Shown: positions 5,497-9,598 of the stretch, one piece after another | How positions within the stretch are numbered: position 1 is the first letter of the stretch | How the letters are laid out: the number at the start of each line of letters is the position of its first letter | Assembly: GCA_945988915.1 (NCBI GenBank) | Contig: CAMFTS010000040.1 | Location: 1-9,598 of the forward strand | Reading direction: 5' to 3' | DNA: 9,598 nucleotides | Origin: an uncultured Clostridia bacterium | GTDB taxonomy: Bacteria > Bacillota > Clostridia > Oscillospirales > Acutalibacteraceae | The notes under the pieces: generated by a model | The model's input: the letters and a program-made list of their open reading frames with translations, nothing else | What the model was told of the DNA's origin: nothing | Database searches by the model: none | Made by a program: the position numbers and the translations under genes

Positions 5497-7224
5497 TTAA
5501 TAAACCGCAAACTGACTGTTGTAAAGATTTTTATAAAATCCATCTGCTTTTATGAGTTCCTCGTGTGTACCTCTTTCAATGATACTTCCGTCTTTCATTA
5601 CGAGTATCATATCGGCATTTTTTATTGTTGAAAGTCTGTGCGCGACAATGAATGTTGTTCTGCCGTTCATAAGCTCAAGAAAGGCTTTTTGAATTTTAAC
5701 TTCCGTTCTTGTGTCAATGCTTGAAGTTGCTTCGTCAAGAATAAGCATAGGCGGATCTGAAAGCATAACTCTTGCAATTGAAATCAGCTGTCTTTGACCC
5801 TCTGAAAGATTATCGCCGTTCTCGGTAATAACCGTTTCATATCCGTCAGGCAAACGCTTAATAAAGCTGTGTGCGTGTGCTTTCTTTGCCGCTTCAATTA
5901 CTTCATCATAGCTTGCCCCGTCTTTTCCGTATGCAATGTTTTCAAAAATCGTTCCTGAGAAAAGCCAGGTGTCCTGAAGCACCATACCGAATTTACTTCT
6001 GAGACTTTCTCTTGTCAGGTCGGCTATATTGTTTTCATCAATCTTAATCTGTCCGCCGTCAACATCATAGAATCTCATTAAAAGATTAATAAGCGTCGTT
6101 TTACCGCATCCCGTAGGTCCGACAAGCGCAATTACCTTGCCGCTTTCTGCCGTCAGATTAAGATTTTCAATAAATTTTCTGTCCTTTGTATAAGAGAAAG
6201 ATATATTATCAAGCTGAACATTTCCGTTTGTGCTGTCAATTCTCTTACCGTTTTCGTCTGATGCTTCCTCCTTAATATCAAGGAAATTGAACACTCTTTC
6301 GGCAGAGCTTACAGCATTCTGGAATTCTGCAATAACCGCCGATATTTCATTAAACGGCTTTGTATATTGTGAGCAATAAGCAAGGAATGATGCAAGAGCA
6401 CCGACGGTAATTGTTCCTGCTACGGTTAAAATACCGCCGAACACAGCAACAGCCATATAAACAAGTGCATTGACAAATCTTGTCAGCGGGTTGGTAAGAG
6501 CGGAATAGAAATGTGCAATCACGCCGACCTTTTCCCACTTCAGATTAAGCTCCTCGTATTTGCTTTGGATAATACTTTCTCTGTTGAATGCCTTTACTAC
6601 CTGCGAACCGTCTATCATTTCAGACGCAAAGCCTGTCAGCTCGCCGCGAAGCCGAGCCTGCTCTGCGAATTTCTTGTGAGCACGCTTTGCAATAAACGAA
6701 GCCATAAAGAATGACAAGGGGGTAAGCACTACGACAACTAATGCTATATACGGATTTATCACGAACATAAATACAAGTGTTCCGAGTATTGTGACAATGC
6801 CTGAAAGCACCTGTGTAAATCCCTGTAAAATGCCTGTTGAGAGCACATCAATATCAGTCACAATGGAATTGATAATATCTCCGTGAGGAGTAGAATCGAT
6901 ATCTTTGATGCTTATTCTGTTAAGCTTTGAAAATACATTTTTCCTTAAAAGTCTGACAGTTTTAAAAGAAAGCTTATTTGTAGAATATGACATTATCAAT
7001 TGGAACAAAGCAGATATCAGAATAACGCTTAAAAGTTCAATAAGTATAACTTTAAGCAGAGCAAAATCAACATTTCCGGCACTCACAATGCAGTCAATAG
7101 CTCTGCCGATAAGAACGGGAACAAATAAAGATAAAAGCACTCCGATAAAAGCTGAAACAACCGCAAGTATTACATTGAATTTAAACGGTTTTATATATTT
7201 TACAAGTCTTGAAAGTGTTTTCAT
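5497..7224 (-). CDS. Heterodimeric ABC exporter, half-transporter with the catalytic site
   Basis: This 575-residue half-transporter has a six-helix membrane domain (about 15-310; hydrophobic runs near 18-38, 58-78, 138-178 and 255-285) followed by a nucleotide-binding domain. Motifs are Walker A GPTGCGKTT (369-377), Q-loop Gln417, signature LSEGQ (473-477), Walker B LILDEAT (494-500) with catalytic Glu498 and switch His529 in IVAHRLSTI. The second signature glycine is replaced by Glu (LSEGQ for LSGGQ), while its Walker B and switch residues are complete. This complements the defects of the upstream partner and fits the TM288/BmrD/LmrD-type subunit of heterodimeric multidrug or lipid exporters. 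The ATG at 7224 overlaps the partner's stop as ATGA, which indicates translational coupling and equal expression; GGGAGG lies 10 nt upstream inside the partner gene. The substrate cannot be told from sequence. Confidence 0.95.
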   Translation of the reverse strand: MKTLSRLVKYIKPFKFNVILAVVSAFIGVLLSLFVPVLIGRAIDCIVSAGNVDFALLKVILIELLSVILISALFQLIMSYSTNKLSFKTVRLLRKNVFSKLNRISIKDIDSTPHGDIINSIVTDIDVLSTGILQGFTQVLSGIVTILGTLVFMFVINPYIALVVVVLTPLSFFMASFIAKRAHKKFAEQARLRGELTGFASEMIDGSQVVKAFNRESIIQSKYEELNLKWEKVGVIAHFYSALTNPLTRFVNALVYMAVAVFGGILTVAGTITVGALASFLAYCSQYTKPFNEISAVIAEFQNAVSSAERVFNFLDIKEEASDENGKRIDSTNGNVQLDNISFSYTKDRKFIENLNLTAESGKVIALVGPTGCGKTTLINLLMRFYDVDGGQIKIDENNIADLTRESLRSKFGMVLQDTWLFSGTIFENIAYGKDGASYDEVIEAAKKAHAHSFIKRLPDGYETVITENGDNLSEGQRQLISIARVMLSDPPMLILDEATSSIDTRTEVKIQKAFLELMNGRTTFIVAHRLSTIKNADMILVMKDGSIIERGTHEELIKADGFYKNLYNSQFAVY

Positions 7225-8948
7225 ACCGCTCCAACCTCCCTTTCGGAAAGCTGTGAAAGGCAGATTTCGTTATATACCTCGTTTGAATTGAATAATTCGC
7301 TGTGAGTTCCTATACCGCAGACTTCACCGTCATTCATAACAATTATTCTGTCGGCATTTTTAACTGTGTTAACTCGCTGAGAAACAGTTATAACTGTTGT
7401 TCGGTTCAATTCATCATGTATTGCCTTGCGAAGTCTTGCATCTGTTGCAAAATCAAGAGCAGATGAAGAATCGTCGAATATTAAAATTTCAGGCTTTCCT
7501 ACAAGCGCTCTCGCAATGCAAAGTCTTTGCTTCTGTCCTCCCGAAAGATTTTTGCTGTTTTCGTTGATTTCAGCGTCCAGAAAATCCGGCATCTTTTTAA
7601 CAAATTCATAAGCCTGCGCAATCTTTAGTGCTTCTATAAGCTCTTCATCGCTTGCGTTTTCATTTCCGAATAACAGGTTTTCTTTAACCGTACCGCTGAA
7701 AAGTCTGCTCTTTTGCGGGACGATATGTGAAAACTTGCGAAGAGTTGAGAACTTATAATCTTTAACAGCATTGCCGTAAATCTTCACAGAGCCTGAATCT
7801 GCGTCATAAAAGCGCATAATCAAATTAACAAGTGTCGATTTGCCGCTTCCCGTACCTCCGATTATTCCCACGGTTTCGCCTGAATTGATTGCAAAGCTTA
7901 TATTTGAAAGCACTCTTTCCTCGGCAGTACCGTATGAAAAATTCACGCTGTCAAATTCAACGGCAGGCTTTGAAAAATCGGGAGTTGCATCTGCATTTTC
8001 AGTTTCATTGACGGTTGTTTTGAATTCAAGAATTTCTTTGACTCTGAATATACTTGCACCCGCCTTTGTAAAAATTACAATAACATTTGAAAATACAATA
8101 ATCGAAAGCAAAATTTGAGTCATATAGTTCGTGAAAGCAAGCACCTCGCCCTGCTGAAGACTGCCTGTATTCACTTTTATTCCGCCGAGATACAAAATCA
8201 GCACTATTGCACCGTTTAAAACAGCAAAGGTCAAAGGATTCAACAGCGCCGTCAAGGTTCCGACCTTAACATTCAGCTCAGTCAACTCATCGTTTGATTT
8301 TTTAAATCTTTTCTTTTCAAATTCAGTTTTTGAAAAGGCTCTGACCACTCTTACTCCCGAAAGGTTATCTTTTACAACCGAAGCAAGCTTATCAAGCTTA
8401 GACTGTACTGTTTTGTATAAAGGAAGCGAACGGCTTAATACAATATAAAGAATTACGCTGACAATTATCGCGGATACAAAGAAGATAACAGAAATTTTCT
8501 TATCAAGACCTACTGCCATAATAAGTGAACCTGCTATCAGAAACGGAGAGCGGAAAACTAACCGTATCAGCATTGCAACTGCCGACTGAATCTGTGTTAC
8601 ATCGTTTGTAATTCTTGTAATCAAAGTAGCCGAACCGAATTTTTCTATATCTTCTTCGGACATTATATTGATTTTCTTAAACAAGTCGTTTCTCAAATGA
8701 GTACCTACGCCCTGTTGCGCAACCGCTGCGGAATACTGACAAATAATTGCAAAAACTACGCCGAAAAATGCGAGCAAAAAAAGAATCACGCCCATTTTCA
8801 AAATGTAGGATTTATCACCGTTTGCAATTCCTATATCAATTATCTGTGCTACTACAAGCGGTACAAGCAGTTCAAGTATCGCTTCTGCAAGTTTAAAAGC
8901 AGGACCGAGTATAAACTGCTTCTTATAAAGAGAGAAATATTTTTTCAT
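7221..8948 (-). CDS. Heterodimeric ABC exporter, half-transporter with the degenerate site
   Basis: This half-transporter is 575 residues from ATG 8948, the same length as its partner. A six-helix membrane domain (hydrophobic runs near 20-38, 50-72, 128-147, 152-172, 240-256 and 275-294) precedes a nucleotide-binding domain with Walker A GGTGSGKST (364-372), Gln412 in the Q-loop and a canonical signature LSGGQ (468-472). The catalytic Glu after Walker B is Asp (ILIFDD, Asp493), and the switch His is Gln (TVSQRV, Gln524). These are the hallmarks of the TM287/BmrC/LmrC-type subunit. The frame is open upstream to 9044, but the start at 8948 is chosen because it has AAAGGAAA upstream, gives the family N-terminus MKKYFSLYKKQ, and lies 24 nt after the predicted transcription start; the upstream ATG lies before the promoter. 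It is the first gene of the operon with the partner subunit and hflX. The substrate is unknown. Confidence 0.95.
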   Translation of the reverse strand: MKKYFSLYKKQFILGPAFKLAEAILELLVPLVVAQIIDIGIANGDKSYILKMGVILFLLAFFGVVFAIICQYSAAVAQQGVGTHLRNDLFKKINIMSEEDIEKFGSATLITRITNDVTQIQSAVAMLIRLVFRSPFLIAGSLIMAVGLDKKISVIFFVSAIIVSVILYIVLSRSLPLYKTVQSKLDKLASVVKDNLSGVRVVRAFSKTEFEKKRFKKSNDELTELNVKVGTLTALLNPLTFAVLNGAIVLILYLGGIKVNTGSLQQGEVLAFTNYMTQILLSIIVFSNVIVIFTKAGASIFRVKEILEFKTTVNETENADATPDFSKPAVEFDSVNFSYGTAEERVLSNISFAINSGETVGIIGGTGSGKSTLVNLIMRFYDADSGSVKIYGNAVKDYKFSTLRKFSHIVPQKSRLFSGTVKENLLFGNENASDEELIEALKIAQAYEFVKKMPDFLDAEINENSKNLSGGQKQRLCIARALVGKPEILIFDDSSSALDFATDARLRKAIHDELNRTTVITVSQRVNTVKNADRIIVMNDGEVCGIGTHSELFNSNEVYNEICLSQLSEREVGAV

Positions 8949-8978
8949 TACTATTTCCTTTCTTTTATAGTTGTTAGT

Positions 8979-9007
8979 ATTATATACATTTTTAATTGCA
9001 ATTTCAA
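8979..9007 (-). promoter_or_regulatory. Promoter of the exporter-hflX operon
   Basis: On the minus strand TTGAAA (9007-9002), a 17-nt spacer and a perfect TATAAT (8984-8979) form a near-consensus housekeeping promoter, with transcription expected near 8972. The leader is only about 24 nt, too short for a leader peptide or riboswitch, so any control must act at initiation. A 10-bp palindrome, AATTGCAATT (8994-9003), overlaps the -35 box and spacer. Confidence 0.78.
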
Positions 9008-9047
9008 TAAATATTGACATTATTTCACCTAAAATAATTTGCAAATT
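8994..9047. promoter_or_regulatory. Pair of TGCA-centred palindromes between divergent promoters
   Basis: AATTGCAATT (8994-9003) and AATTTGCAAATT (9036-9047) are perfect palindromes. The first overlaps the -35 region of the minus-strand exporter promoter; the second contains the -35 box of the plus-strand antiporter promoter. Their centres are 43 bp apart, about four helical turns. A repressor binding both could control both transcripts, but AT-rich DNA gives such short palindromes by chance, so this is tentative. Confidence 0.35.
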
Positions 9048-9067
9048 TATTTTTTTACTAGTATAAT
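9039..9067 (+). promoter_or_regulatory. Promoter of the CPA2 antiporter gene
   Basis: TTGCAA (9039-9044), a 17-nt spacer and a perfect TATAAT (9062-9067). Transcription would begin near 9074, leaving a leader of about 20 nt with the ribosome site AAGGAG (9080-9085). It is divergent from the exporter-operon promoter, the two -35 boxes being 31 bp apart. Confidence 0.72.
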
Positions 9068-9093
9068 ATATTAACAGTGAAGGAGTAATTGAT

Positions 9094-9598
9094 ATGGAAG
9101 CTTATTTAATATTTAAAAGCCTTTGTATTATAATAATATCGGCAAAGATTTTCGGCATTATTGCAAGGAAACTGAAAGCACCTCAGGTTGTAGGTGAAAT
9201 AATCGCCGGCGTCGTAATAGGTCCGAGTGTTTTAGGGCTTGTCGGTCAAACTGATTTTCTTTCTCAAATGGCTGAAATCGGCGTTGTTTTACTTATGTTC
9301 TCTGCAGGTCTTCAAACTAATCTTAAAGACCTTATAAAAACCGGAGGAAAAGCATTTGCAATTGCCTGTGCAGGTGTTTTTGTTCCGTTAATCGGCGGTA
9401 CGCTCTTATATTTTGCCTTTTACGGAATGTCACCTTTGGGCTCACCCGAATTTTACAGGGCTGTTTTTATCGGCGTCATTATGACAGCAACTTCAGTCAG
9501 CATTACAGTTCAGACGCTTAAAGAGCTCGGCAAGCTTTCGACCGAGGTCGGCACTACGGTTTTAAGTGCAGCTATAATTGATGATGTTATCGGCATTA
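9094..9598 (+). CDS. CPA2 family cation:proton antiporter (KefB/NapA-like), N-terminal part
   Basis: The frame opens at ATG 9094, 8 nt after AAGGAG, and stays open to the window edge: 168 residues of an expected 380 or more. Hydrophobic segments alternate from the start. Family motifs visible are GEIIAGVVIGPSVLG (34-48), LLMFSAGLQT (66-75), MTATSVSITVQTLKELG (130-146) and AIIDDVIG (160-167). The paired aspartates 163-164 correspond to the ion-binding DD of electrogenic sodium/proton antiporters such as NapA, which points to Na+/H+ exchange rather than the KefB/KefC-type potassium efflux. The inner-membrane protein would support pH and sodium homeostasis; some relatives, such as GerN, act in spore germination. 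It is divergent from the exporter-hflX operon and may share regulation with it. The C-terminus, including any TrkA-N regulatory domain, is outside the window. Confidence 0.92.
   Translation, partial: MEAYLIFKSLCIIIISAKIFGIIARKLKAPQVVGEIIAGVVIGPSVLGLVGQTDFLSQMAEIGVVLLMFSAGLQTNLKDLIKTGGKAFAIACAGVFVPLIGGTLLYFAFYGMSPLGSPEFYRAVFIGVIMTATSVSITVQTLKELGKLSTEVGTTVLSAAIIDDVIGI

Noticed and set aside
6905..7291. Plus-strand open frame of 128 codons opposite the junction of the two exporter genes
   Set aside because: It is fully antisense to conserved ABC transporter coding sequence and shows no recognisable domain or ribosome site.
8697..9017. Plus-strand open frame of 106 codons opposite the exporter gene start
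   Set aside because: It is antisense to a well-supported gene, has no good ribosome site, and its composition (rich in C, N, Y, K) is that of a random reverse-frame translation.
9014..9019. A perfect TTGACA box on the plus strand in the divergent region
   Set aside because: No acceptable -10 box lies 16-18 nt downstream (position 9037-9042 reads ATTTGC), whereas TTGCAA with 17-nt spacing to TATAAT fits better.
8949..9044. A 32-codon N-terminal extension of the first exporter subunit, starting at ATG 9044
   Set aside because: It lies upstream of the predicted transcription start near 8972, spans the TTGAAA/TATAAT promoter, is not seen in the equal-length partner, and the internal ATG at 8948 has a proper ribosome site.

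Overview
The window looks like chromosomal DNA of an anaerobic, spore-forming Clostridia, probably a gut-type Oscillospiraceae/Ruminococcus relative. This is inferred from gene content (spoVAC, ireB, HflX, CPA2 antiporter, a dockerin-tagged BspA-like surface protein), from the AT-rich intergenic DNA with housekeeping-type TTGaaa/TATAAT promoters, and from strong purine-rich ribosome binding sites. No tRNA, rRNA, insertion sequence, CRISPR array or phage gene was seen.

Layout, left to right. Positions 1-129 hold the tail of a plus-strand gene resembling the alpha chain of iron-sulfur L-serine dehydratase. A strong bidirectional terminator separates it from a convergent, single-gene spoVAC (188-631, minus). 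Divergent from spoVAC is a solitary MacB/LolD-type ABC ATPase (744-1433, plus) with no permease beside it. A good promoter at 1455-1483 then drives a two-gene unit: ireB (1518-1781) and a 98-residue protein of unknown function (1795-2091), closed by a terminator and a second hairpin. Converging on it is a 637-residue secreted leucine-rich-repeat protein with a C-terminal type I dockerin (2183-4096, minus), with its own promoter.

The right half is a minus-strand operon reading leftward from a near-consensus promoter at 8979-9007. It encodes two 575-residue ABC exporter half-transporters overlapping by 4 bp (8948-7221 and 7224-5497), then hflX (5487-4240), ending in a terminator at 4212-4236. 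The two ABC halves carry complementary defects in their ATPase motifs, the mark of a heterodimeric exporter with one degenerate nucleotide site. Divergent from this operon, a CPA2 (KefB/NapA-like) cation:proton antiporter starts at 9094 and runs off the window end.

The genes suggest three themes: spore physiology (SpoVAC), envelope and drug stress (IreB, heterodimeric exporter, HflX ribosome rescue, antiporter), and an extracellular protein docked onto a cohesin scaffold. No wholly new system is evident. The points most worth following are the dockerin-LRR protein with its nested 69-bp/384-bp repeats, the exporter-hflX operon with its palindrome-bearing divergent promoter region, and the unknown protein paired with IreB.
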